Shown one piece after another: positions 45,070 through 53,195 of a stretch of DNA of 64,000 nucleotides. Every line of letters begins with the position of its first letter. The first letter of the stretch is position 1. The notes under the pieces are model-generated. The model ran no database searches. It was not told the DNA's origin and was given only the letters and a program-made list of their open reading frames with translations. The stretch is from the NCBI GenBank assembly GCA_017792345.1, contig CP051228.1, forward strand, positions 3,564,148 to 3,628,147. Direction: 5' to 3'. Position numbers and translations under genes: made by a program. Source of the DNA: Mesoflavibacter sp. (lineage in GTDB: Bacteria > Pseudomonadota > Alphaproteobacteria > UBA8366 > Aestuariispiraceae).

Positions 45070-45963
45070 ATGGCGGAAAACGGCGATCCCCCGAAGACAA
45101 AGGCCAAACCCCGGCCGCCGGACGGCATTTACCAGGAACGGGATGACGAGGGCCGTCCGAAGGCGGAATACACCATCGCCGACGGCAAGCTGGACGGCGT
45201 TGCGCAGTTCTATACCGATGGAGAACTGTCCCAATGGGGCAATTTCCGGGCCGGCAAGCTGCATGGCGAGAACCGTTTCTATTCGGACGGCGAAATCGTC
45301 CAGCTTTCGAACCACCGCGAGGGCAAGCTGCATGGCGAGTATATCGAATACAGCCAGGGCAGGCCGACCGCGCGGCACCACTTCAACAACGGCGTCCTGA
45401 ACGGCCCTTCGGAGTTCTATAGCGACGGACGCATGACCCAGCGTTCGATCTATGTGAACGGCTATCTGGACGGTGAAACCGTCTTCTTCAATGATGATGG
45501 GGAGGTTCAGCAGACCGTGCTCTTCGTACGCGGACGCAAGGAAGGATTGTGCGTCTTCTATGAAAAGGGCAAGCGGTTGATGGAGATAGAGTTCAAGTCG
45601 GATCTGGAGAACGGGTGGCTGACGACCTATTCACCGATCGGCAAGGCGATGGCCAAAATCCCCTACAAGGACGGAAAAAAGCACGGGGAAGCGCGTTATT
45701 TCGATTTGGAAGGCCACTTGGTCAAGCGCGAGACCTTCGCGGAAGGTAAGTTGAACGGACCGGCCGTCGAAATGCTGCCCAACGGTACAGTCTTGAAGGA
45801 AAGCCGGTATCGCGACGACAAACTTCACGGCTGGTCCGTAGAATACAACCATAAATCGAAGGAAGCCTTTCGGCAGGAATTTCGCGACGGGGAACCAATA
45901 GGACCAAAGCTCGAGAAAACGCGGTTTGGCCGGCGTGAAATGGATGAAGAGGCTGAAGAATAA
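45070..45963 (+). CDS. MORN-repeat (YwqK-like) protein downstream of VgrG
   Basis: 297 residues: a short Pro/Lys-rich N-terminus, then about ten MORN_2-type repeats of 23-24 residues between about 39 and 275, each opening G-K-L-x-G and ending in an F/Y-x-x-D-G turn (for example GKLHGENRFYSDGEIVQ). The C-terminal tail is charged. Such proteins are often annotated as YwqK-family antitoxins. The tight coupling to vgrG suggests an adaptor, an immunity protein or part of effector loading; these are inferences. No signal peptide is seen. Confidence 0.82.
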   Translation: MAENGDPPKTKAKPRPPDGIYQERDDEGRPKAEYTIADGKLDGVAQFYTDGELSQWGNFRAGKLHGENRFYSDGEIVQLSNHREGKLHGEYIEYSQGRPTARHHFNNGVLNGPSEFYSDGRMTQRSIYVNGYLDGETVFFNDDGEVQQTVLFVRGRKEGLCVFYEKGKRLMEIEFKSDLENGWLTTYSPIGKAMAKIPYKDGKKHGEARYFDLEGHLVKRETFAEGKLNGPAVEMLPNGTVLKESRYRDDKLHGWSVEYNHKSKEAFRQEFRDGEPIGPKLEKTRFGRREMDEEAEE

Positions 45964-46045
45964 GTTGAACCGTTAAATCTTCGTTAAGACGTATGGGTGC
46001 TATCCTGAGCCGCAACGTGGTCTCGGCTACCGGTATGGAGCACCC

Positions 46046-47740
46046 ATGTGGGAATTCTTTTCGCTTGAGCGGTACATGCCGCATTCGATTTGTTTCGCGG
46101 AAGATCCAGATCTGATTGTTACCCATGTCGGATCCGACGCGGTAATCGCGCTTTCCTACTTTTCGATTCCGCTGGCGATCATGTATTTCGCCAAGGAGCG
46201 CAAGGATCTGGAGTTCAAATGGATCGCCCATTTGTTCATCCTGTTCATCCTGTGGTGCGGGATCACCCATGTCGCCGACCTGGTGACGATCTGGTATCCG
46301 ATCTATGGGGTGCAGGCGACGGCCAAGATGCTGACGGCCCTGGCGTCGGTTTCCACCGCCATAGTTGTTTGGGCTATCATGCCTCAGCTTATCGCGCTGC
46401 CATCCCCCGGCGATCTGAAAACGGCGAACCGGGCGCTTCAGGACGAGATCGAGGTGCGGCGCGAAGCGGAAACAAATTTGCGCCGGGCGCGGGATGAGCT
46501 TGAAGTCCGCGTGGCGGAACGCACAGAAGAGCTTCAGGACGTCAATCGGCGTCTGCGGGAACAGTCGCGTTTCCTGGAATCGATCATCGGCAATGCCGGG
46601 TCGGCGATCTGGGTCAAAGGCATCGATAACCGGTATCAGTTGGTGAACGAAGAATGGTCGAAGATAACCGGCATTCCGAGAGATCGGGCGATCGGTTTCA
46701 CCGACCATGACATTCTGCCCTCGCATATGGCGGACACCTTTGTTCGGAATGACCGTCAGGTTATCGCGACGCGCCGCCCTCTGCGTGAGGAGGAACCGCT
46801 GACGACCTCCGACGAGATACAGGCAATCGTATCAACGAAATTCCCCATCCTGTCCGAAGGGGGCGAGGTGGTCGCGGTCGGCGGCATCGCGACCGACGTG
46901 ACAGCCCAGAAGTCGGCTCAGAACGAATTGCTGGAAGTGAACAAGCAATTGGTCGAAGAGGTGGCGATGCGCGAACGCGCACAGGTCGAACAGGCTGAAT
47001 ATGCGCGCCAGTTGGAAATCAGCAACACCGAGTTGGACAGTTTCGCCCATACGGCATCCCACGACCTGAAAGAGCCGCTTCGCGGCATTTCACACTATGC
47101 GACCTTCGCCTTGGAGGATCATGAGGACGACTTGCCGGAGGACGTGAAGTCGCGCCTGATCGACATCCGCACGATGGCATCGCGGCTTCAGGGCATGATC
47201 GATTCCCTGTACCGGCTGGCGAAAAGCGGGCGGCACTGGAACCCGGCCAATCGGGTGAATATCGGTGAATGTGCCCGGGCGGCGGTCGAAACCTTATCCA
47301 GTTACATCTCGACCCAGGACGCGGCGGTGACAATCGCGGAAAAGATGCCGACGATGCGGGTCGATCCCGAACAGGTTCAGCAACTCTATCGCAACCTGAT
47401 CGCCAATGGCATCAAGTACAATCATTCTGCGGCGAAGTCGGTCGATATCGGCTGGGTCCGGTCCGTGTCCGATCTTCCGAATAGCGATGCCTTGTCCGCC
47501 TTGCGCAAGACATCCGGCCCGGTCTTTTTCGTTCGTGATAACGGGATCGGCATTCCCGAAAAGTCGAATAGCGAGATTTTCACGGTGTTTCGCAAATTGT
47601 CGAACAAGGACGACAATGGCGAATCCCATGGCGTTGGTCTCAGTATCGCCAAGCGCATTGTCGACAGGCATGGCGGAACGATCTGGACGCGCCCGGTCGA
47701 AGGCGGTGGGTCGGTGTTCTATTTCACGCTGTCCGCCTGA
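46046..47740 (+). CDS. Sensor histidine kinase with ethylene-receptor-like membrane domain
   Basis: 564 residues. Residues 28-125 contain three membrane helices that match the plant ETR1 ethylene-binding domain: SYFSIPLAIMYF (D31, Y38), then ILWCGITHVADLVTIW (C71 and H75, the Cu(I) ligands Cys65/His69 in ETR1), then TAKMLTALASVSTA. A coiled coil, a PAS domain (about 170-300) and a phytochrome-like HisKA follow, with H339 in HTASHDLKEPLRG, then an HATPase with DNGIGIP and GVGLSIAKRIV. It is the first of three signalling genes in the T6SS island. Confidence 0.88.
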   Translation: MWEFFSLERYMPHSICFAEDPDLIVTHVGSDAVIALSYFSIPLAIMYFAKERKDLEFKWIAHLFILFILWCGITHVADLVTIWYPIYGVQATAKMLTALASVSTAIVVWAIMPQLIALPSPGDLKTANRALQDEIEVRREAETNLRRARDELEVRVAERTEELQDVNRRLREQSRFLESIIGNAGSAIWVKGIDNRYQLVNEEWSKITGIPRDRAIGFTDHDILPSHMADTFVRNDRQVIATRRPLREEEPLTTSDEIQAIVSTKFPILSEGGEVVAVGGIATDVTAQKSAQNELLEVNKQLVEEVAMRERAQVEQAEYARQLEISNTELDSFAHTASHDLKEPLRGISHYATFALEDHEDDLPEDVKSRLIDIRTMASRLQGMIDSLYRLAKSGRHWNPANRVNIGECARAAVETLSSYISTQDAAVTIAEKMPTMRVDPEQVQQLYRNLIANGIKYNHSAAKSVDIGWVRSVSDLPNSDALSALRKTSGPVFFVRDNGIGIPEKSNSEIFTVFRKLSNKDDNGESHGVGLSIAKRIVDRHGGTIWTRPVEGGGSVFYFTLSA

Positions 47741-47788
47741 TCGGCGAGAACCATGATCGCCATTCCGGGCTCAGGGCAAGGAGAAAGC

Positions 47789-48214
47789 ATGGATCAAGGC
47801 TGCAGTCTACTGTTGGTTGATGACAACGTCATTGACGTCGAATCCGTAACGCGAGCGCTGCGCCGGGTTGGGGGAGGGCACAGTCTCGATTCCGTCGGTT
47901 CCGGCGGGGATGCCCTGACCCATTTGGAACAGCGCCTGGGGCGGGACGAGGACTTGCCGGACCTCGTTCTTCTGGATCTCAGCCTGCCTGAAGCGAACGG
48001 ATTGCAAGTTCTCAGCACTTTAAAAACAAATGAAAAATTTAATCATATCCCGGTTGTAATCTTTTCCAGTTCCCGGTCGGGCCGTGATATCAAATCGGCC
48101 TATCGGGAGGGGGCTAACGGCTTTGTAACCAAGCCGCCCGATTTCGATTCCCTGGTCCAGGCTCTGGAAGGGCTATTGAAATACTGGCGCGATGTGGCGG
48201 AGCTTCCGCCATGA
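47789..48214 (+). CDS. Single-domain response regulator (Rcp1-like)
   Basis: 141 residues consisting only of a receiver domain: acidic pocket at LLLVDDN, phosphoacceptor D63 in LVLLDLSLPEANG, a conserved Ser/Thr in VVIFSSS and the KPP loop. Rcp1-type receivers commonly accept phosphate from phytochrome-like kinases, matching the HisKA type of the upstream kinase. AAGGAGA precedes the ATG. Its stop overlaps the next gene by four bases. Confidence 0.9.
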   Translation: MDQGCSLLLVDDNVIDVESVTRALRRVGGGHSLDSVGSGGDALTHLEQRLGRDEDLPDLVLLDLSLPEANGLQVLSTLKTNEKFNHIPVVIFSSSRSGRDIKSAYREGANGFVTKPPDFDSLVQALEGLLKYWRDVAELPP

Positions 48215-49341
48215 GCGAAGGAACCGAACCGATGCTGGATATTCTTATCGTGGACGATTCTCCCGCCGATCGGGAGATGCTGCGGCGCTGCCTTGAAAAT
48301 GCGCCGCTGCGCTGCGGCAAGATCGCACGTATCCGCGAGGCCTCCTCTGGCTCAGAGGCGCTGGACGCCTGCCAGGACGGACAGCCGGACTGCATGATCA
48401 TCGACTATCGCCTGCCCGACATTACAGGGTTGGATTTTCTACGCGACATGAGCCCCTATATGCCCAATCAGCACCCGCCGGTGATTGTGGTGACGGGCAA
48501 TGGGTCGGAGGCGGTCGCCGCCGACACCGTGCGTCTCGGGGCGACGGACTACCTGACCAAGGACCGGCTGACGCGGAACAGCATTCGGCGGTCGGTTGAC
48601 ACGGCGGTCGAACGCTTCCGCATTCAGCGGCAGTTGCGGCGCTATCACGCGGCACTGGAACGCAGCAACGCGGATCTGACGAATTTCGCGGCGCGTCTGG
48701 CGCATGACCTGCGTAACCCGATCAATTTCGTCAAAGGCTACAGCGAGATGCTGCAGCTCAACCCGGACATGCCCACGGAAAAGCGGAACGAGTATCTCGG
48801 CAATATCACCGAGGGACTGGACCGCATGGATCGGATGCTGCACGCGCTTTACCAGTTTTCGACGGTGAAGCAGGACAAGGCCCTGGCCGGCTGCGTGCCG
48901 CTGGACGGCGTTTTCGCTGATGTGCGCAAATTGATGGCCGACCGGATCGAAGAGGCCGGGGCAGAACTGGTATTGCCGGAGGCCGCACCGGCGGTCATTG
49001 GCGATCATGGGCTGCTGTTGTTGCTGCTGCAGAACCTGATCGGCAATTCGCTTAAGTATCGGGGCGAAGCGCCGCCCAGGATTCGGATTGCGGTCCGGGA
49101 GCGGGAGCACCAGGTCATTGTCGCCGTCGCCGACAATGGTCGGGGGGTGCCGGAAGAACATCGCGAACGGATCTTCGAGATGTTCCACCGGGTCGATCCG
49201 GAGCGTGGAATCGAAGGCAGTGGCATCGGTCTGGCCACCTGCCGGCGCATCGTGGAACGCCATGACGGGTCGATCTGGTACGAGCCGAATCCTGGAGGCG
49301 GCTCGGTTCTCAGCTTCACCCTGACCCCGACCAAGATTTGA
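48211..49341 (+). CDS. Receiver-histidine kinase fusion
   Basis: 376 residues. An N-terminal receiver (D65 in CMIIDYRLPDITG) is joined to a HisKA domain (H165 in RLAHDLRNPINFVKGYSE) and an HATPase (DNGRGVPEEHRERIF, GSGIGLATCRRIVERH). It has no membrane segment, so it can take phosphate from the upstream kinase and act as a relay step. It starts within the stop of the response-regulator gene, showing coupled translation. Its final output is not in the window. Confidence 0.88.
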   Translation: MSEGTEPMLDILIVDDSPADREMLRRCLENAPLRCGKIARIREASSGSEALDACQDGQPDCMIIDYRLPDITGLDFLRDMSPYMPNQHPPVIVVTGNGSEAVAADTVRLGATDYLTKDRLTRNSIRRSVDTAVERFRIQRQLRRYHAALERSNADLTNFAARLAHDLRNPINFVKGYSEMLQLNPDMPTEKRNEYLGNITEGLDRMDRMLHALYQFSTVKQDKALAGCVPLDGVFADVRKLMADRIEEAGAELVLPEAAPAVIGDHGLLLLLLQNLIGNSLKYRGEAPPRIRIAVREREHQVIVAVADNGRGVPEEHRERIFEMFHRVDPERGIEGSGIGLATCRRIVERHDGSIWYEPNPGGGSVLSFTLTPTKI

Positions 49342-49450
49342 GCCTTGCCGGGCGCGCGCCGGGCTGGGTTTGAAATCCAGACTTCCTAACGACCGCGAAC
49401 AGCCATAGTCTTTTCCCTCGGTGCAAATCTTACCGCAGGGAAAGTCCGCT

Positions 49451-49741
49451 ATGGCGATGCCCGCCGCGACCGTGACTGCAATGCATGTCTGCCCGATGGT
49501 GACAGGCGTCGTCCCTCATGTCGGGGGACCAGTGTCGTCGCCCTCGATGCCGACGGTCTTGCTTGGTGGTCTGCCGGCGATCGGTCCGGGGTCCGTGGCG
49601 GTCTGCGTCGGCCCGCCGGATTCTGTCGTAATGGGGTCCCCGACTGCCCTGGCCGGCGGAATCCCGATGTCCCGTATTGGGGATACCTGCTCGCATGGTG
49701 GGGCCATCGTCGTCCCGATGCCGACCGTGCTTCTGCCCTGA
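49451..49741 (+). CDS. PAAR-motif spike-tip protein
   Basis: 96 residues with the PAAR pattern of short Gly/Pro strands and metal-binding His/Cys: MHVCPMVTGVVPHVGGP at the N-terminus and GDTCSHGGAIVVPMPTVLL at the C-terminus. It should cap the VgrG trimer as a zinc-stabilised cone. There is no C-terminal toxin extension. It lies after the signalling module and before an AT-rich gap. Confidence 0.9.
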   Translation: MAMPAATVTAMHVCPMVTGVVPHVGGPVSSPSMPTVLLGGLPAIGPGSVAVCVGPPDSVVMGSPTALAGGIPMSRIGDTCSHGGAIVVPMPTVLLP

Positions 49742-49792
49742 CAAGGGCATCAGGGCGCCGAATATAGGCAGTCAGATTCAAGTAAAATTAGA

Positions 49793-49821
49793 TGTAGCAT
49801 CGGCTGTATGCCGATCCTACA
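49793..49821 (+). terminator. Hairpin after the PAAR gene
   Basis: TGTAGCATCGGC and GCCGATCCTACA pair over 12 bases with one mismatch and a TGTAT loop. ATTTTGTTCCTTTT follows some ten bases later. It may terminate the first T6SS block. Confidence 0.5.
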
Positions 49822-50060
49822 CATGACTCTATTTTGTTCCTTTTGGCAGGAATCACGCCGTCCGATATCCTGTGTTTCGGCTTAATGTTCATGCTATATG
49901 TTGATCTCTAATTACTTGTTTTTTCTTGCATTTCCTTTCTTGATCCTCGGATTCACCGGGTGTTACAATATGAGCGCGTGATCCGATATCTGGCGTGGCG
50001 TTCAGAATGACCCACAAGATACTGGGGGCGCGGCTTTTTTTCGAACTGAGGGTAAGCCGG
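49822..50060. promoter_or_regulatory. AT-rich leader before the second T6SS block
   Basis: With the hairpin just upstream, the gene-free stretch covers 49742-50060. It is clearly richer in A and T than its surroundings. The motif GATTCAAGTAA at 49775-49785 matches the tssB-upstream repeats. No gene is supported; a start upstream of 50061 in the SPOR frame is possible but lacks a ribosome site. Confidence 0.45.
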
Positions 50061-51224
50061 ATGAGCGGCAGAAGCGGCGGCAGACATATCGGGCGTACCG
50101 GTCCCCGGATCGGATTGCCGGTCGAACCGTCCCGGACGGAGGGGCGGTCGGATTTGCGTGCCGGTGCGCGGGGCGGATGGTCACCCGATCCGGCACTGGG
50201 TTCCGATCCGCGCCGAGATGGCGGCAATGCCTGGAAACCTTCGGCGCCTGGGCGTGCGGAGGCGGGGCGGCATGCCGAACGGCTCAGCATCACCCAACTC
50301 TTTGAACATATGGAGCCGCGTCCGCGCAGCTATCGCGACGACGCCTATGAGGATGCGCCGAAGATCGCGCATCCGGCATCGCGCGGTCGGAACGCCGCGT
50401 CCTTCGCAACCATGGGCGCGTTGATCGGCGGGGCGACCTTATCGATTTTCATCATCTTTGTGGCCGGCTTTCTGTCGGCGGTGCTGATCTTCGGCGAACC
50501 GGACGAAGGCGGTGAACTGGCGATCCGTACGGCCCCGATGCCGGCGCAGGAGAGGACGCAAGCTGGCGCCGCCGGGGTATCCGGTTCGGAGCGGGATGCG
50601 ACGCCGGGCGGCACCGCCGCAGAAAACGCCGGACGCTCCGTGGTGCCCAGTGCGACCGCGGGCCGCGAACCCTTACCCGCGCCATCGCCCGAAATCGCCG
50701 CCGCCGAGGCCGCGCGTCAATCAGCCTTGGGCGAAGATAACCGTGCCGCTGCGCCAGCCCCGGTCGCGGCGCCGACACAGCCGGTGACGGGGTCGGTCAT
50801 TGCCGCGCCGCAATCCGGTTCTCTAAACAATCAGACCGGCCCGGAATCGACGCAGTCCTCGTCGCGCGGCACCGGTGTCGTCGTGACGGACGCGATCATC
50901 TTCCCGCCGTCCAAGCCCGCGGAACCACCGCGGCAGGCAGTGGCCAGCGCGCCGCCGGATGGCCGTCTCACTGAGCCGTCTGGCAATTACTCGTTGCAGT
51001 TCGGGGCATTCCGGGACCGCGGCAATGCCGAGGCGCTGGTCCGGGAGATCGCGCGTGTGGCGCAAGGCGGGATCGCCGAGGAAACCGGAGTGTCCGGCAC
51101 GGTGCTCTACTATGTCCGGGCGGGCGCCTTCCGGACGCGGGCGGAGGCATTGGAGGCGGTTCGCAGCCTGAGGGATCGGACCGGTATCGTCACATTCGTC
51201 CATGCCAATCGTGGCGCCGGGTGA
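50061..51224 (+). CDS. SPOR-domain inner-membrane protein in the T6SS block
   Basis: 387 residues: an arginine-rich cytoplasmic N-terminus of about 110, one membrane helix (MGALIGGATLSIFIIFVAGFLSAVLIFG, about 117-144), a long Pro/Ala/Gly-rich periplasmic linker, and a C-terminal SPOR domain (NYSLQFGAFRDRGNAEALVREI ... YVRAGAFRTRAEALEAVRSL). SPOR domains bind denuded peptidoglycan. It may help the apparatus cross the wall (inference). GAGGGTAAG precedes the ATG. Its stop overlaps the GTG start of the tssJ-like gene. Confidence 0.8.
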   Translation: MSGRSGGRHIGRTGPRIGLPVEPSRTEGRSDLRAGARGGWSPDPALGSDPRRDGGNAWKPSAPGRAEAGRHAERLSITQLFEHMEPRPRSYRDDAYEDAPKIAHPASRGRNAASFATMGALIGGATLSIFIIFVAGFLSAVLIFGEPDEGGELAIRTAPMPAQERTQAGAAGVSGSERDATPGGTAAENAGRSVVPSATAGREPLPAPSPEIAAAEAARQSALGEDNRAAAPAPVAAPTQPVTGSVIAAPQSGSLNNQTGPESTQSSSRGTGVVVTDAIIFPPSKPAEPPRQAVASAPPDGRLTEPSGNYSLQFGAFRDRGNAEALVREIARVAQGGIAEETGVSGTVLYYVRAGAFRTRAEALEAVRSLRDRTGIVTFVHANRGAG

Positions 51225-51730
51225 CCCGGATGATGGGAAGGGGAGTGGGGAGAGGTCCGTTCGCGCTTGTCTTGGCCGGGCTATTGCTGGCCGGATGCGG
51301 GCTTGTCGGTGCCGCGACCTCGCCGGTTTTTCAGGTGGAAGCCGTGCAGGTCCGCTCCTCTCCGGATGCGAACGGCAATTCGGCCACACGTGTCGACATG
51401 GTCTTCGTTTACGACCAGGCGGTCGTCGACATATTGCAGACCCTCACTGCGGTTGAATGGTTCACCCGCAAGCGTCAGTTCCTGCTGGATTTCCCGGATG
51501 GGATCGGCGTGCGGTCCTGGGAGGTCGTTCCCAACGACATGCTGCCGACCGAAGAAGTCCCGGAAACGCTGCTGGAGAACAAATCGGGCGACAACGCCGT
51601 CGCGGCCTTTGTTTTCGCAGACTACCTTTCCCCCGGCGCCCATCGCGCACGGTTGGAATCGCGGCGGGGGATTCGCATTGAATTGGGGCGCGACGACTTC
51701 GCGCTGACGCCGTTTACGCCCGAATCTTGA
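51221..51730 (+). CDS. tssJ: Divergent TssJ-like T6SS outer-membrane lipoprotein
   Basis: 169 residues with a lipoprotein signal (FALVLAGLLLAGC). The mature domain is beta-rich (VDMVFVYDQAVVDILQTL, EWFTRKRQFLLDFPDGIGVRSWEVVPND, ADYLSPGAHRARL), matching the general TssJ pattern of a beta sandwich contacting TssM. It is weakly conserved, but its position directly before tssK, tssL and tssM fits. The GTG start overlaps the SPOR stop (GTGA). Confidence 0.68.
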   Translation: MTRMMGRGVGRGPFALVLAGLLLAGCGLVGAATSPVFQVEAVQVRSSPDANGNSATRVDMVFVYDQAVVDILQTLTAVEWFTRKRQFLLDFPDGIGVRSWEVVPNDMLPTEEVPETLLENKSGDNAVAAFVFADYLSPGAHRARLESRRGIRIELGRDDFALTPFTPES

Positions 51731-51833
51731 CCCGCCCGCACCGGCTGCGTTTCTTGACCAAGGGCGCGGAATCAGGGACTTCTAACCGGTCCCGCGTCGC
51801 AGCTCTGACCGGGGGAGCAGGAAAGGAAAGGGA

Positions 51834-53186
51834 ATGCCGCGATCCGCACGGGAATTGCCGGATGCCATCCAATGGCATGAGGGCATGTTGCTGGCGCCGC
51901 AGCATTTCCAGCAATTGGCCATTCGCGGCGAGGAACTGGTCGCGTATCACGCGCTGACCGGCAGCCCGTTCCACTGGGGCGTCCGGCACATCAAGATCGA
52001 TCCGGTGCAACTCGTCAGCGGCATTTTTCGCATTCTGGAACTGGAAGCGATCCTGCCCGACGGCCTGATCGTCAGCCATCAACAGGGCGATGGAAATCCG
52101 TTGGAACTGGATATCGCCGATCATCAGGACGAATTGTCCGGTGGCGCGATACCTGTCTATCTGTGCGTGCCTGTCCGCCGGATGGGTGCGCGGGCAACCC
52201 GGGGCGACCTGCCGCGCTATGCCGAAACAGAAGGCCTGCCGATTGCCGACGAACAGACCGGCGAAGGTGAATTGGCCATCCCGCGCATTCGGCCCCGCCT
52301 GTCGCTGCAAATGACCGGGACCCTGGCGCAGAAATTCGTCGGCATACCGATCGCTCGAGTGGCGCTTCGGGAAGAGGCATTTACTCTGACCGATTTCGTG
52401 CCGCCGCAATTGGCGGTGACCCGTGTGTCGGTCATTGGCGAGATGTGTCAGACACTTTCGACACGCCTGCGGGAAAAGGCCGTGTTCCTGGCCGAACGCG
52501 CCCGCACACCGCTGGGCCAGTCGGATCGGCCGATGCTGCAGGAGTCGCAAACCGCGATCCACGGGCTGGTCGCGGGGCTGCCGGTGTTCGAGGCGATGCT
52601 GAAGACGGATTCCAGTCATCCCTATCCGCTGTATCTCGCGCTTTGCAGCATCGTCGGGCATATGACCGCCGTGGGGGGCGCCCTGGTGCCGCCGGCGCTG
52701 CCCGCCTATGATCACAACGATCCGCGCAGCAGTTTTGCCGCCGCTCACGATTTTGTCGTCCAGATGCTGGACCGCATCTCCGAAGCCTATATGGCGCTGC
52801 CCTTTGCCGAGGCGGATGGCATCTTCAGCCTGAAGATCGAACCGGAATGGTGCGACGACGATTTGACCATCGGCGTGCGCGCACGGGCGGACATGACGGA
52901 ATCCGATGTCATCGCCTGGATGGACACAGCGTTGATTGGATCGGAATCCGTGATCACGCCAATGCGGGCAAAGCGGGTATTGGGGGCGCCGCGCCATCGT
53001 ATCGATCGGGAAAAAGCGCTGGATGTCGTACCGACTCGTGGGGTCGTTCTGTTCAAGATCGAAGTCAATTTCGACGATATCGTTCCGGGCGAACGCCTGT
53101 CGATCTTATCCGGCGATCGCGGCCGGCGGGAACCTCCTCAGGAAATCGTTCTCTACGTCCGCAATTCGTCGGTCGACGACCGGTAG
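51834..53186 (+). CDS. tssK: T6SS baseplate-membrane connector
   Basis: 450 residues of TssK: the N-terminal QWHEGMLLAPQHFQQLAIRGEELVAYHALTG block, PHRIDREKALDVVPTRG-like C-terminal segment and IEVNFDDIVPGERLSILSGD. TssK links the baseplate to TssL and TssM at the inner membrane. GGAAAGGGA is ahead of the ATG. Only nine bases separate it from tssL. Confidence 0.95.
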   Translation: MPRSARELPDAIQWHEGMLLAPQHFQQLAIRGEELVAYHALTGSPFHWGVRHIKIDPVQLVSGIFRILELEAILPDGLIVSHQQGDGNPLELDIADHQDELSGGAIPVYLCVPVRRMGARATRGDLPRYAETEGLPIADEQTGEGELAIPRIRPRLSLQMTGTLAQKFVGIPIARVALREEAFTLTDFVPPQLAVTRVSVIGEMCQTLSTRLREKAVFLAERARTPLGQSDRPMLQESQTAIHGLVAGLPVFEAMLKTDSSHPYPLYLALCSIVGHMTAVGGALVPPALPAYDHNDPRSSFAAAHDFVVQMLDRISEAYMALPFAEADGIFSLKIEPEWCDDDLTIGVRARADMTESDVIAWMDTALIGSESVITPMRAKRVLGAPRHRIDREKALDVVPTRGVVLFKIEVNFDDIVPGERLSILSGDRGRREPPQEIVLYVRNSSVDDR

Positions 53187-53195
53187 GGCCCGGGC

